NCBI RefSeq assembly: GCF_001657485.1
Contig: NZ_LXFU01000035.1
Location: 186,001 to 250,000 of the forward strand
Length of the DNA stretch: 64,000 nt
Direction of reading: 5' to 3'
From: Rhizobium sp. WYCCWR10014
GTDB lineage: Bacteria > Pseudomonadota > Alphaproteobacteria > Rhizobiales > Rhizobiaceae
Position numbers and translations under genes: made by a program
In this document: positions 54,874-64,000 of the stretch, piece by piece
How positions within the stretch are numbered: position 1 is the first letter of the stretch
How the letters are laid out: every line of letters starts with the position of its first letter
Notes under the pieces: model-generated
Told to the model about the DNA's origin: nothing
The model's database searches: none
Seen by the model: the letters and a program-made list of their open reading frames with translations, nothing else

Positions 54874-56030
54874 CGTGCAATCCATTGGTCGCCGACAGCG
54901 AAGCGGGCCTTGAGCAGGCATTCCTCATATTCTGCCTCGGCGGTCGAATCGAAGACGATGCCGCCGCCGACATTGAAGACGGCCCTGCCGCCGTTAAAAA
55001 GCGTGATCGTGCGGATGGCGACGGAAAAACGCATGGCGCCGGTGGGCGAGATCATGCCGATCGCCCCGCAATAGGCGTCGCGCGGGACATCCTCCAGCGC
55101 ATGGAGGATTTCCATTGCCCGCATCTTCGGGGCGCCGGTGATCGAACCGCAGGGGAAGAGCGCGGAGAAGATGTCGCGGATCGAAAGATCGGGGCGGAGC
55201 CTTGCCTGGACATGGCTCACCATCTGGTGGACGGTCGGATAGGTCTCGATGTCGAAGAGCTTCGGGACGTCGAGCGTGCCGACCTCGGTGATGCGGGAGA
55301 TATCGTTGCGCAGGAGATCGACGATCATGCGGTTTTCCGCCTGCGTCTTGATATCGCGGCGCATGGCTTCGATGATTTCGGCATCCTCGGCGGCGGTAGC
55401 GCCGCGTTTCGCCGTGCCCTTCATCGGATGGGTCTCGATCCAGCCTTCTTCATCGGTGCGGAAGAAAAGTTCGGGCGACCGCGAAAGGATGATCGGGCCG
55501 CCGAGATCGACCAGCGCGCCGTATTTGACCGGCTGGCGTTCGATCAGCGACCAGAAGGCGGCACGAGGATCGCCGTTCCAGCGAGCCTCGACCGGCATGG
55601 TGAGGTTTGCCTGATAGGCGTCGCCGAGCCGCAGGTGCTGGTGGAGACGGTCGAAGCGCTCTTTATATATAGGGAAATCCCAGGCGGCTTTCGGAGCGGT
55701 GAGGAATTCCTCGTTTTCGAGGCGCTGTTTTGGCAGGGCAAGCGGATGCGTATCGGCCTGCGGAGCGTCGAACACACCGAAACAGATGAGCGGAGTTTCG
55801 CGATGCTCCCCGGCGAAGGGAGCGAGTTTTTCTTCGAAGAGGTATCCGGCCTCATAGGCCATGTAGCCGGCAAGCCATTTGCCTGCGGTCTTGGCCTGCT
55901 CCATCCTGATAAGGCCTGCAAAGAACTCGGCGCGCGTCCTGGCAAGGATGATCTCTGCCGGCTCGGCGAAAAGCATCACCTGTCCGGTCGCGTCGTCGCG
56001 GAACAGAATATAGGGTTGGGTTTCGGCCAT
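54870..56030 (-). CDS. pabB: Aminodeoxychorismate synthase component I
   Basis: Chorismate-using synthase, 386 residues, supplying aminodeoxychorismate to the next gene's product. It starts MAETQPYILFRDDATGQVML. Conserved anthranilate-synthase-type core: GDAYQANLTMPVEARW, ILSRSPELFFR, THPMKGTAKRG, NRMIVDLLRNDISRI, ALFPCGSITGAPKMRAMEIL and FNVGGGIVFDSTAEAEYEEC. No pabA is nearby; the amidotransferase may be shared with tryptophan synthesis. I use the ATG at 56028-56030; the longer frame to 56399 antisense to pepF is not supported. Confidence 0.93.
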   Translation of the reverse strand: MAETQPYILFRDDATGQVMLFAEPAEIILARTRAEFFAGLIRMEQAKTAGKWLAGYMAYEAGYLFEEKLAPFAGEHRETPLICFGVFDAPQADTHPLALPKQRLENEEFLTAPKAAWDFPIYKERFDRLHQHLRLGDAYQANLTMPVEARWNGDPRAAFWSLIERQPVKYGALVDLGGPIILSRSPELFFRTDEEGWIETHPMKGTAKRGATAAEDAEIIEAMRRDIKTQAENRMIVDLLRNDISRITEVGTLDVPKLFDIETYPTVHQMVSHVQARLRPDLSIRDIFSALFPCGSITGAPKMRAMEILHALEDVPRDAYCGAIGMISPTGAMRFSVAIRTITLFNGGRAVFNVGGGIVFDSTAEAEYEECLLKARFAVGDQWIAR

Positions 56031-56076
56031 CGGCGTCTTTTCTTGGAGTGCGATCTCCCTGGTCCGCCAGCCGGCG

Positions 56077-56097
56077 CCTCTCCCTAGCGGGAAGAGG
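56077..56097. repeat. Short palindrome in the pepF-pabB gap
   Basis: CCTCTCCC-TAGC-GGGAAGAGG forms a stem of about eight pairs with one bulged A; similar CTCTCCC palindromes are common between Rhizobium genes. Confidence 0.45.
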
Positions 56098-56119
56098 TTT
56101 GGCGTGGGGACAGAGCTGA

Positions 56120-57976
56120 TCAGGCCGCTCGATCTAACGCTTCCAACTCGTCGATCAGCCCTTCGATCATCGACAGGCCCTGGCTCCAAAACGACGGATC
56201 GGTGGCGTCGAGGCCGAAAGGCTTCAGCAGTTCCGAGTGATGTTTGGTGCCGCCGGCCCTCAGCAGTTCGAAATACTTCTCCTGGAAGCCCTTCTCGGCC
56301 TTCTGGTAGACGGCATAGAGCGAATTCACCAGGCAATCGCCGAAGGCATAGGCGTAGACATAGAAGGGCGAGTGGATGAAGTGGGGGATATAGGCCCAAT
56401 AGGTCTCGTATCCCTCGGAAATGCTGATCGCCGGCCCAAGGCTCTCCGACTGGACGGAGAGCCAGAGTTCGCCGATGTCGTCTGCCGTGAGTTCGCCGGC
56501 CTTGCGGGCGGTGTGCAGCTTGCGCTCGAATTCGTAGAAGGCGATCTGGCGCACGACCGTGTTGATCATGTCCTCGACCTTCTGGGCGAGCATCGCCTTA
56601 CGCTCGCGTGTATCGGTGGTCTTTTGCAGAAGCGCGCGGAAGGTCAGCATCTCGCCGAAGACGGAAGCGGTTTCGGCAAGCGTCAGCGGCGTCTGGCACA
56701 TCAGCGCGCCTTGTGCGCCGGCGAGAACCTGATGCACGCCATGCCCGAGTTCATGGGCAAGGGTCATCACATCGCGCGGCTTGCCCATATAATTGACGAG
56801 CACATAGGGATGGGCGGAGGGAACCGTCGGATGGGCGAAGGCGCCGGGCGCCTTGCCGGCACGAACCGGAGCATCGATCCACTGTTCGTCGAAGAAACGC
56901 CTGGCGATATCAGCCATCTCGGGAGCAAAATTGCCATAGGCCGAAAGCACCGTGTCCTTCGCCTCCGGCCAGGAGATGATGGCGCTGGAGGTTTCCGGAA
57001 GGGGCGCGTTGCGGTCCCAAAAATTCATCTGCTCTATGCCGAGCCATTTCGCCTTCATCTTGTAGTAGCGATGCGAAAGGCGGGGATAGGCTTCGCGGAC
57101 GGCTGCGGCCAGCGCATCGACGACCTCGCGCTCGACGCGGTTTGCCAGGTGTCGGCTGTCGGCGATGTCCTCGAAGCCGCGCCAGCGGTCGGCGATCTCC
57201 TTGTCCTTGGCAAGCGTGTTGGTAATCAGCGTAAAGGTGCGGATATTCGCCTTGAAGGTTTCGGCGAGCGCCATGGCTGCCTTGCGGCGCACTTCCGGAT
57301 CCTTTTCCTGCAGCTTGTTCAGCGCCACTTCGAGCGGCACTTTCTCGCCATCGACGTCGTAGCGAAGTTCCGCCATGGTTTCGTCGAAGAGGCGGTTGAA
57401 GGCGGCGGCCGATGTCATCGACTTCTCGAGGAAGAGCTGTTCCAGCCTGTCGTCGAGCTGATAGGGCTTGTCCTTCCTGAGGTCGAGCAGCCAAGGGCGA
57501 TAATGTCCGGCGGCGGGATCGTTCGCCATGCAGGCGTCGATCACCGCGTCGTCGATGCGGTTCAGTTCCAGCGCGAAGAACAGGAGATGGCCGGAAAATT
57601 CGGTGATCTTGGCCTGCACGTCGCCGTAGAGCTTCCCGTTTGTCGGATTGGTGGTGTCGGAGAAATAGGTCAGACCGGCAAAGGAGCCGAGACGGCCGAT
57701 GATGTCGTCCAGCGCCTCATATTCCTTCAACGCTGCGCCGATGCCCTCAGCGCCGGTCTTCGTCGCCGCCTCGGTGAGTGTGCCCTTCCACTTTTCTTCA
57801 AAGGCGATCGCGGCCTTGCCGGCCTTTTCCATGTCGGCGACGAAGGCGGTGGAGGTGGCGGAGGGATAAAGATCCTGCAGCTTCCAGACCGGCAGATCGC
57901 CGAGCGCCGGGTCGACGGCCCCAGCTGGCACTGCTGCCGATAAAAGAAGGCCGGCGTGCGGGAGCTTGATTTTCAT
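56120..57976 (-). CDS. pepF: M3 family oligoendopeptidase (PepF)
   Basis: Zinc oligopeptidase of 618 residues. The gluzincin motif is in DVMTLAHELGHGVHQVLAGA (HExxH), with the third ligand Glu in TPLTLAETASVFGEMLTFRA. The helical N-terminal cap spans about 40-190, and SEGYETYWAYIPHFIHSPFY VYAYAFG is the conserved C-terminal active-site block. It degrades short peptides in the cytoplasm. The ATG at 57974-57976 has AGAGGAATTGCGCC upstream and gives an apparent hydrophobic start (MKIKLPHAGLLLSAAVPAGA), which is unusual for a cytoplasmic enzyme and might be a signal-like leader. Confidence 0.92.
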   Translation of the reverse strand: MKIKLPHAGLLLSAAVPAGAVDPALGDLPVWKLQDLYPSATSTAFVADMEKAGKAAIAFEEKWKGTLTEAATKTGAEGIGAALKEYEALDDIIGRLGSFAGLTYFSDTTNPTNGKLYGDVQAKITEFSGHLLFFALELNRIDDAVIDACMANDPAAGHYRPWLLDLRKDKPYQLDDRLEQLFLEKSMTSAAAFNRLFDETMAELRYDVDGEKVPLEVALNKLQEKDPEVRRKAAMALAETFKANIRTFTLITNTLAKDKEIADRWRGFEDIADSRHLANRVEREVVDALAAAVREAYPRLSHRYYKMKAKWLGIEQMNFWDRNAPLPETSSAIISWPEAKDTVLSAYGNFAPEMADIARRFFDEQWIDAPVRAGKAPGAFAHPTVPSAHPYVLVNYMGKPRDVMTLAHELGHGVHQVLAGAQGALMCQTPLTLAETASVFGEMLTFRALLQKTTDTRERKAMLAQKVEDMINTVVRQIAFYEFERKLHTARKAGELTADDIGELWLSVQSESLGPAISISEGYETYWAYIPHFIHSPFYVYAYAFGDCLVNSLYAVYQKAEKGFQEKYFELLRAGGTKHHSELLKPFGLDATDPSFWSQGLSMIEGLIDELEALDRAA

Positions 57977-58021
57977 GGCGCAATTCCTCTCCACTTTCAT
58001 AACAGGTCTGATTGTCTACCG

Positions 58022-58130
58022 CATCGGCCCGAAAATCGGAATCGATTTTCGGAAAGCACGATGCGTCGATTCAAAGTGTTACAGCGTCCTTTGCGCGTCT
58101 GAAGAGACACGCGGCGCTGCAAGCGTGCTA
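58022..58130. repeat. Dispersed repeat, copy 3
   Basis: CGGAATCGATTTTCGG-type palindrome, then GCACGATGCGTCGATTCAAA GTGTTACAGCGTCC and TTTGCGCGTCTGAAGAGACA CGCGGCGCTGCAAG. Matches, inverted, the copy at 8484-8565 (CACTTTGAAACCACGCATCG TGC, and the GGACGCTGTAA end) and less well 16908-16980. Confidence 0.6.
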
Positions 58131-58286
58131 ACGCCCCGCATCAAGGGGTTCTCGGCGCATGAAAGGCCTCGCTTCGGCACGAAAACGACCCGTTGCAATC
58201 GTTAAAATGCAATTATTTCTCAAAACTGGATGTTCAAGCCTTGCTGTCAGAGTGCGCTTTATGGTTTCGCATGAAGTGAGGCGACA

Positions 58287-59831
<1,545 letters not shown>

Positions 59832-60087
59832 GCGCTTTTCATTAAGATTAAGGCAACCACGTTTTGTTACTAGTCATAAACCACTTGTTAGTGGCGCGTT
59901 CACTATGTAAAGAAAAGGTTGATCATGTGTGGCATTTTTGCCATCGTGTGACCGCATTTGACAGTCATCTGAGACAGTACGGGACATTGTCTGTCTGACG
60001 GGGATCGAGTTGCCGAATCTGAATGGGAATTCCAAGCCTTCGCGCTTGAGCTGGCGTTTGTTGTGCGCCGACATTTGCGGAAAGGCA
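59832..60087 (+). other. Leader region of the DUF882 gene
   Basis: 256 bases with no firm gene. AT-rich at first, it contains a nine-codon frame ATGTGTGGCATTTTTGCC...TGA (59925-59951) encoding MCGIFAIV, which equals the first residues of class II glutamine amidotransferases. It also has repeated GACAGT/GTCTGTC words (59965-59997). A TTG at 60010 begins an in-frame extension of the DUF882 gene. Confidence 0.4.
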
Positions 60088-61857
60088 ATGAGGACGGTAG
60101 CGGCCGCCCTTCTTGCGCTCGCGGTTTCCTCACCGGTATTCGTTGGTACGCCTTCGCAAGCAGCGGGCGACACCCGCAGCCTCAAGCTCTATTTCATTCA
60201 CACCGGCGAAAAAGCCGTCATCACCTACAAGCGTAACGGCAAGTTCGACCCCAAGGGTCTGGAGCAGTTGAACCGCTTCCTGCGTGACTGGCGCAAGAAC
60301 CAGCCGACGAAGATGGACCCGCGCCTGTTCGACCTGATCTGGGAAGTCTATCGTCAGAGCGGTTCGAGAGATTACATCAACGTCGTCTGCGGCTTCCGTT
60401 CGCCGGGGACCAACGAGATGCTGCGCGGCCGCTCGCGCAAGTCCGGCGTCGCCGAAAAGAGCCAGCATATGCTCGGCAAGGCGATGGACTTCTTCATTCC
60501 CGACGTCAAGCTGGCGACGTTGCGCGGCATCGGCATGAAGATGCAGGTCGGCGGCGTCGGTTTCTATCCGAAATCGGGCTCGCCCTTCGTGCATATGGAT
60601 GTCGGCGGCGTTCGCGCCTGGCCGCGTATGAGTCGCGACGAACTCGTCAGGCTTTTCCCCAACGGCAATACCATCCATATTCCGGCCGACGGCAAGCCGC
60701 TGCCGGGTTACCAGCAGGCGATGGCCGACTACAAGCGCCGCGGCAGCGGCTCGCAGATCCAGATCGCCAGTGCTTCCGAATCGGCTCCGAAGCATAAGAC
60801 GCTGTTCGAAGCACTCTTTGGCGGCGGAGCGGACGAGCAGGAAGACGAGTCGGATGATTCCACCCCTGTCGCCGTCGCCAAGGCGACGCCGCCGAAGGCC
60901 GAGCCCGCCCCTGCCGAGCCGCAGCAGACCGAAGTCGCCGATCTGAACGCGCCGGTGCCGCAGGTTCGCCCGGCATTCAGCAACCAGCCGGCTGCCAGCG
61001 AAGTGGCGAGTGCGCTCGTAGCCCCGCCTTCGGGTAATGCTGCACAGCAAGCTCTTGCGGCGGCCCTTCCGGCCGATCAGGCCCAGCCGCAGCAGTTCGC
61101 CGATCTCAGCGCCTACAGCATTCCGGTTCCCTCGCTTCTCGGCCAGCGCCGCGCGCCTGGCGACGCCGAGGTCGCATCGACCGATCCCTTGCTGACGGGC
61201 GCGAATGCACTTCCGGTTCCGACGCCGATCGAACGGCCTTCCGTTGCCGAGAACCTTCTTGCCGCGGCCGATGCCGATCCGGAGGCAGACGCCGACGAAG
61301 CCGGTCAGGACGCGCTGTCGCCTGCCGTTGCCGATGCACTCGACCAGCAGCGAAACGAGGATGCGGAAAACCAGATCGCGTCGAAGGCGCCGCCGCAGAC
61401 GGTCGAGCAGGCGATCAACGCCGCGATGACTCAAAAGCCGCCTGCCGCAAAGCCGCCGCTCGAACTCGCCGCCTTGGCGCCGATGACCAAATCGGCAAGC
61501 TTTGGGGACGGCTTCGACGAACCGGCTGTCGAAAGTGCCGTGGCGCAGGGGCTTCCTGCCAAGGGTGGTCGCCCGACACATAAGGAAGCCGCGGCAGCGG
61601 ATGCCAGCCGCACGACGGTGCGCACCGAACCGAAGCTGACGGAAAAGATGATCTCGCAGTGGGCGCTGACCAATGCCCGCCTGGAAATGGCCTCCAAGCA
61701 GGTCAAGGCGCCGCGGTTCGTCAGCCAGAAGATGCGCGCCCAGCCGACCGCCGTCTATGCCGAGGGCTTCAACGTCAAGACCGCTTCGGTCGACCCGGCC
61801 CGCTTCAGCGGCACGGCTGTGAACTTCATGGAAGTGCGCAAGTTCAACACGAACTGA
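60088..61857 (+). CDS. DUF882 (YcbK-like) M15-family peptidase-like protein with long tail
   Basis: Exported protein of 589 residues. Signal peptide MRTVAAALLALAVSSPVFVG; DUF882 domain (about 30-190) with the M15 metal triad H-D-H in SQHMLGKAMDFFIPD and SPFVHMDVGGVRAWPR and the GFRSPGTNEMLRGRS loop; then an about 400-residue Ala/Pro/Asp-rich low-complexity tail. DUF882/M15 proteins cleave or trim peptidoglycan peptides. I use the ATG at 60088 (GGAAAGGCA upstream); a TTG start at 60010 would add 26 residues. A strong terminator follows. Confidence 0.85.
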   Translation: MRTVAAALLALAVSSPVFVGTPSQAAGDTRSLKLYFIHTGEKAVITYKRNGKFDPKGLEQLNRFLRDWRKNQPTKMDPRLFDLIWEVYRQSGSRDYINVVCGFRSPGTNEMLRGRSRKSGVAEKSQHMLGKAMDFFIPDVKLATLRGIGMKMQVGGVGFYPKSGSPFVHMDVGGVRAWPRMSRDELVRLFPNGNTIHIPADGKPLPGYQQAMADYKRRGSGSQIQIASASESAPKHKTLFEALFGGGADEQEDESDDSTPVAVAKATPPKAEPAPAEPQQTEVADLNAPVPQVRPAFSNQPAASEVASALVAPPSGNAAQQALAAALPADQAQPQQFADLSAYSIPVPSLLGQRRAPGDAEVASTDPLLTGANALPVPTPIERPSVAENLLAAADADPEADADEAGQDALSPAVADALDQQRNEDAENQIASKAPPQTVEQAINAAMTQKPPAAKPPLELAALAPMTKSASFGDGFDEPAVESAVAQGLPAKGGRPTHKEAAAADASRTTVRTEPKLTEKMISQWALTNARLEMASKQVKAPRFVSQKMRAQPTAVYAEGFNVKTASVDPARFSGTAVNFMEVRKFNTN

Positions 61858-61881
61858 GCCTGCCGACTACGGAATATCGAA

Positions 61882-61915
61882 AACCGCCGGAGCGATCCGG
61901 CGGTTTTTCTTTTTG
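61882..61915 (+). terminator. Rho-independent terminator after the DUF882 gene
   Basis: AACCGCCGG (61882-61890), loop AGCGAT, CCGGCGGTT (61897-61905), then TTTCTTTTTG. Confidence 0.92.
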
Positions 61916-61954
61916 CTGTTTCGATGCAGCGAGATGGTCGTTCCGCCTTGCGCG

Positions 61955-61985
61955 CAAAGAAAAGCCGCCGGGAGGCCGGCGGCTT
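61955..61985 (-). terminator. Rho-independent terminator after gapR
   Basis: On the minus strand AAGCCGCCGG-CCTC-CCGGCGGCTT (61985-61962), then TTCTTTG. Confidence 0.9.
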
Positions 61986-62010
61986 GTCGACATCGGTAAT
62001 GCCGGAAGGA

Positions 62011-62274
62011 TCAGCCTTCCGGCGGCGACTCGATCATGCCGAGCGCGAGCAGGTAGGTGTCGAGGATTGCTTCCTCTTCCATGCGCTCCTGCTCGTCCTT
62101 CTTGCGCAGCGCCACGACCTTCTTCAGGATCTTGGTATCGAAGCCCATTCCCTTGGCCTCGCCATAGACGTCCTTGATGTCGTCGGCGATGGTCTTCTTT
62201 TCTTCTTCCAGCCGTTCAATGCGCTCGATGAAAGCGCGAAGCTGATCGCGGGCGACGCCATGAGCATCAGACAT
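62011..62274 (-). CDS. gapR: GapR-family nucleoid protein (DUF2312)
   Basis: 87 residues, almost entirely helical: [40 protein letters not shown] and [20 protein letters not shown]. This is the DUF2312/UPF0335 family; GapR binds overtwisted AT-rich DNA ahead of replication and transcription forks and supports chromosome replication in Caulobacter. AGGAGAACACG is a good ribosome site. The 91-base gap to the upstream gene contains a UUCG-loop hairpin. Confidence 0.93.
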   Translation of the reverse strand: MSDAHGVARDQLRAFIERIERLEEEKKTIADDIKDVYGEAKGMGFDTKILKKVVALRKKDEQERMEEEAILDTYLLALGMIESPPEG

Positions 62275-62365
62275 CGTGTTCTCCTGGTTTTTTGGTGATC
62301 AATTTTGGATGCCAGTGACTGCCGCGAAGCGGCGTCACGGTCAAGCCTGTTCGCGGCCAGCCAAG

Positions 62366-62671
62366 CTATTTGTGTGGGTTGTTCAGTTCAAAAGCAGCCT
62401 TTTGCACAGGCGAGGCCTCGTTCTGGTGAAGATTCTTCCAGTCCTCATAGGGCATGCCATAGACCATTTCGCGCGATTCGTCCCTGGTAACCGGGACACC
62501 TTCGGCCTCGGCGGCTTCGCGATACCAGTTCGACAGGCAGTTGCGGCAGAAGCCGGCCAGATTCATCAGATCGATATTCTGGACGTCGCTGCGTTCGCGA
62601 AGATGTGCGACGAGGCGGCGGAAGGCGGCAGCTTCGAATTCAATCTGTTGTTCCTTGCTGAGCGCGGTCAT
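62366..62671 (-). CDS. DUF1244 family protein
   Basis: 101 residues: MTALSKEQQIEFEAAAFRRL, then VAHLRERSDVQNIDLMNLAG, FCRNCLSNWYREAAEAEGVP and VTRDESREMVYGMPYEDWKN. The CRNCLSNWY block with two cysteines is the family hallmark, possibly a metal or redox site. Function unknown; conserved across proteobacteria. AGGAAGCGAG precedes the ATG at 62669-62671. It lies directly upstream of gapR on the same strand. Confidence 0.88.
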   Translation of the reverse strand: MTALSKEQQIEFEAAAFRRLVAHLRERSDVQNIDLMNLAGFCRNCLSNWYREAAEAEGVPVTRDESREMVYGMPYEDWKNLHQNEASPVQKAAFELNNPHK

Positions 62672-62721
62672 CTCGCTTCCTTTCGTTAAAGTGAGGCCTT
62701 TCGTTAAATGGGGCCTGTCGT

Positions 62722-63531
62722 TCAATAGGGGCCGGTGCGCGACAGATGAACGTCGTATCCGTGCAAGGCGGGATCGGCGTTCATCGCCGCAAAGATCGGC
62801 GCCAGGCGTTCGGCCCATGCCGATATACCGGTCTCGTCTCCGATCAGGTCCTGCCGCACCTCGAGCAGCGCGTGCGGAATGCCTGTGATCATGCAATGGC
62901 GGTACATGGTATCGCCCTTAAGTGCGCCGTCATAGGGTTCGTTGTCGCCAACGGCGAGATCGGGATCGGCACGCAGCATGTCAAGCAACGGGCCGACGGC
63001 GCGATGGTCGCTGTCCCAGAGCACGGCAGCGTGCCAGGGACGGGGAATGCCTTTCCAGGCCGGCGTGAAGGAGTGCAGCGACAGCACCAGCGGCGCCCTG
63101 CCGGTGGCATTCGCCACGCTGTCGATCGTTGCGGCCACGGCATCGTGATACGGGCGATGGAAGGTTTCGATGCGGTATTCCCATTCCTGCGGCGTGATCG
63201 GATGATTGCCTGATATGACGGCGCCGTCGGAGATCTTCATGATCAGTGTCGGATCGTCTTCGCCGCGATTCGGATCGATCAGCAGGCGCGAAAAGCCGCC
63301 GAGCACGGCGGGAACGCCGAGTTTTGCCGAAAGCTGCCGCGTCAGGCCTTCGATACCGATGTCATAGGCGATGTGGCGGGCGAAGGCCGCCTCGGGCAGT
63401 CCGAGCCGGCCATATCGCGCGGGAAGGCGGTTCATCGCGTGATCTGCGAGGATCACCATGCCTTTGTCATGTTTGCCGGATAGGATTTCGAAGGATTGGA
63501 AGTCGTCCATCAGGGAATTGCCGTTTGTCAT
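62722..63531 (-). CDS. N-formylglutamate amidohydrolase family protein (copy 2)
   Basis: 269 residues, a shorter and different branch from the one at 24546. It opens MTNGNSLMDDFQSFEILSGK; KGMVILADHAMNRLPARYGR LGLPE carries the early metal His (DHA instead of PHSG), HIAYDIGIEGLTRQLSAKLG VPAV follows, then LIDPNRGEDDPTLIM and LVLSLHSFTPAWKG (metal His). The start is uncertain: ATGs at 63531 and 63510 fit, and a TTG at 63576 is poorer. It ends 51 bases before the DUF1244 gene and may be co-transcribed with it. Confidence 0.82.
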   Translation of the reverse strand: MTNGNSLMDDFQSFEILSGKHDKGMVILADHAMNRLPARYGRLGLPEAAFARHIAYDIGIEGLTRQLSAKLGVPAVLGGFSRLLIDPNRGEDDPTLIMKISDGAVISGNHPITPQEWEYRIETFHRPYHDAVAATIDSVANATGRAPLVLSLHSFTPAWKGIPRPWHAAVLWDSDHRAVGPLLDMLRADPDLAVGDNEPYDGALKGDTMYRHCMITGIPHALLEVRQDLIGDETGISAWAERLAPIFAAMNADPALHGYDVHLSRTGPY

Positions 63532-63721
63532 TGCGCCGTCGGGCGCAGTGATCGCATGCACCTGCGGCAGGTTCAAGCGCGGCAGGGTGGGAAGAGGTTG
63601 CGCCCGACCCTCGACGGGTGGTTATGAAAGGAAATATAATCGATTAGCATTGCGTTGACTTTCGCTTGACGGCGGCGCAAGAAGACACGGATACGAATAA
63701 CCGTGGAGCTATTTGGGAGCC

Positions 63722-64000
63722 GTGTTGATCCAAGCCGCGCCAAGTTTCCTCACGCGGTCCGGACCGCTGGTCCGTCTCGCTCTGTTCGCTCTTGCAGCCG
63801 CCATGCCATTTTTCATCGCAGATGCCGTACGCGCCGATTTTCGCGTCTGCAATGGAACACAGAATCTCGTCGGCGTCGCGATTGGATACCGGGCCAAGGA
63901 TGGCTGGGTGACGGAGGGCTGGTGGCAGGTGCCGGCAACGACCTGCGCCACGCTGATCGAGGGAGAATTGCAGTCGCGCTATTACTACCTCTACGCAGAG
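63722..64000 (+). CDS. DUF1036 secreted/membrane protein, 5' part only
   Basis: Starts at GTG 63722 (GGGAG upstream; TTG at 63725 also possible) and runs off the right edge. The N-terminus is a signal-type hydrophobic segment VRLALFALAAAMPFFIADAV, followed by FRVCNGTQNLVGVAIGYRAK, DGWVTEGWWQVPATTCATLI and EGELQSRYYYLYAE, the DUF1036 core that many alphaproteobacteria export. The family is of unknown function, sometimes near tellurium-resistance-like genes. Confidence 0.82.
   Translation, partial: MLIQAAPSFLTRSGPLVRLALFALAAAMPFFIADAVRADFRVCNGTQNLVGVAIGYRAKDGWVTEGWWQVPATTCATLIEGELQSRYYYLYAE

Noticed and set aside
56031..56399. Longer pabB frame starting at 56399.
   Set aside because: It would overlap the end of pepF by 280 bases in another phase; the ATG at 56030 starts the conserved sequence.

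Overview
The window reads as chromosomal DNA of a fast-growing Rhizobium, most likely the R. leguminosarum/R. etli group. The evidence is high GC, densely packed genes and a set of typically rhizobial genes: a RopA-type porin, an Omp10-like lipoprotein, CpdR, homospermidine synthase, GapR, DUF459, DUF882 and DUF1036 proteins. Short dispersed palindromic repeats of the kind that litter Rhizobium genomes are also present. I see no transposase, integrase, phage gene or CRISPR array. One tRNA (Val, GAC) is present.

Layout. 1-6256 (minus): a peptide-ligase/transglutaminase cluster, made of an ATP-grasp/alpha-E fusion flanked by two transglutaminase-like proteins; its product is unknown. 6359-16905: a tricarboxylate-transport module, with the TctE/TctD two-component system on the minus strand and TctC-TctB-TctA on the plus strand. 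Between them lie a class III cyclase-TPR protein, a divergent carbamoyltransferase homologue, an acetyltransferase and an orphan periplasmic binding protein. 17.1-24.4 kb: small stress-type and membrane proteins (DUF475, MgtC), secreted proteins, the major porin, decayed sequence, tRNA-Val and cpdR. 24.5-31.5 kb: N-formylglutamate amidohydrolase, a strong sRNA candidate with exposed CCUCC segments, hisN, a lipase-like hydrolase, a small heat-shock protein with an apparent sigma-32 promoter and ROSE-type thermometer, a bile-acid-type symporter with a divergent LysR regulator, and threonine aldolase. 32-38.5 kb: gltB and gltD (glutamate synthase), separated by a perfect hairpin. 38.7-48.7 kb: envelope functions (SGNH/DUF459, MltB, GalU, outer-membrane barrel, arabinose-5-phosphate isomerase, NfeD/stomatin pair) and ferrochelatase. 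48.8-58 kb: 5'-nucleotidase-LysM, Omp10, homospermidine synthase, a pabB-pabC-yciI-DUF4440 operon and an M3 oligopeptidase. 58.2-64 kb: an orphan NtrC-type regulator, a DUF882 peptidase-like protein, GapR, DUF1244, a second N-formylglutamate amidohydrolase and the start of a DUF1036 protein.

Most of the window is ordinary core chromosome. The best leads are the ATP-grasp/transglutaminase cluster at the left edge, the RNA elements (sRNA at 25.5 kb, heat-shock leader at 27.8 kb, structured leader upstream of DUF475 at 18.7 kb, hairpins around gltB), the orphan binding protein inside the tct region, and several enzyme homologues that lack canonical active-site residues.
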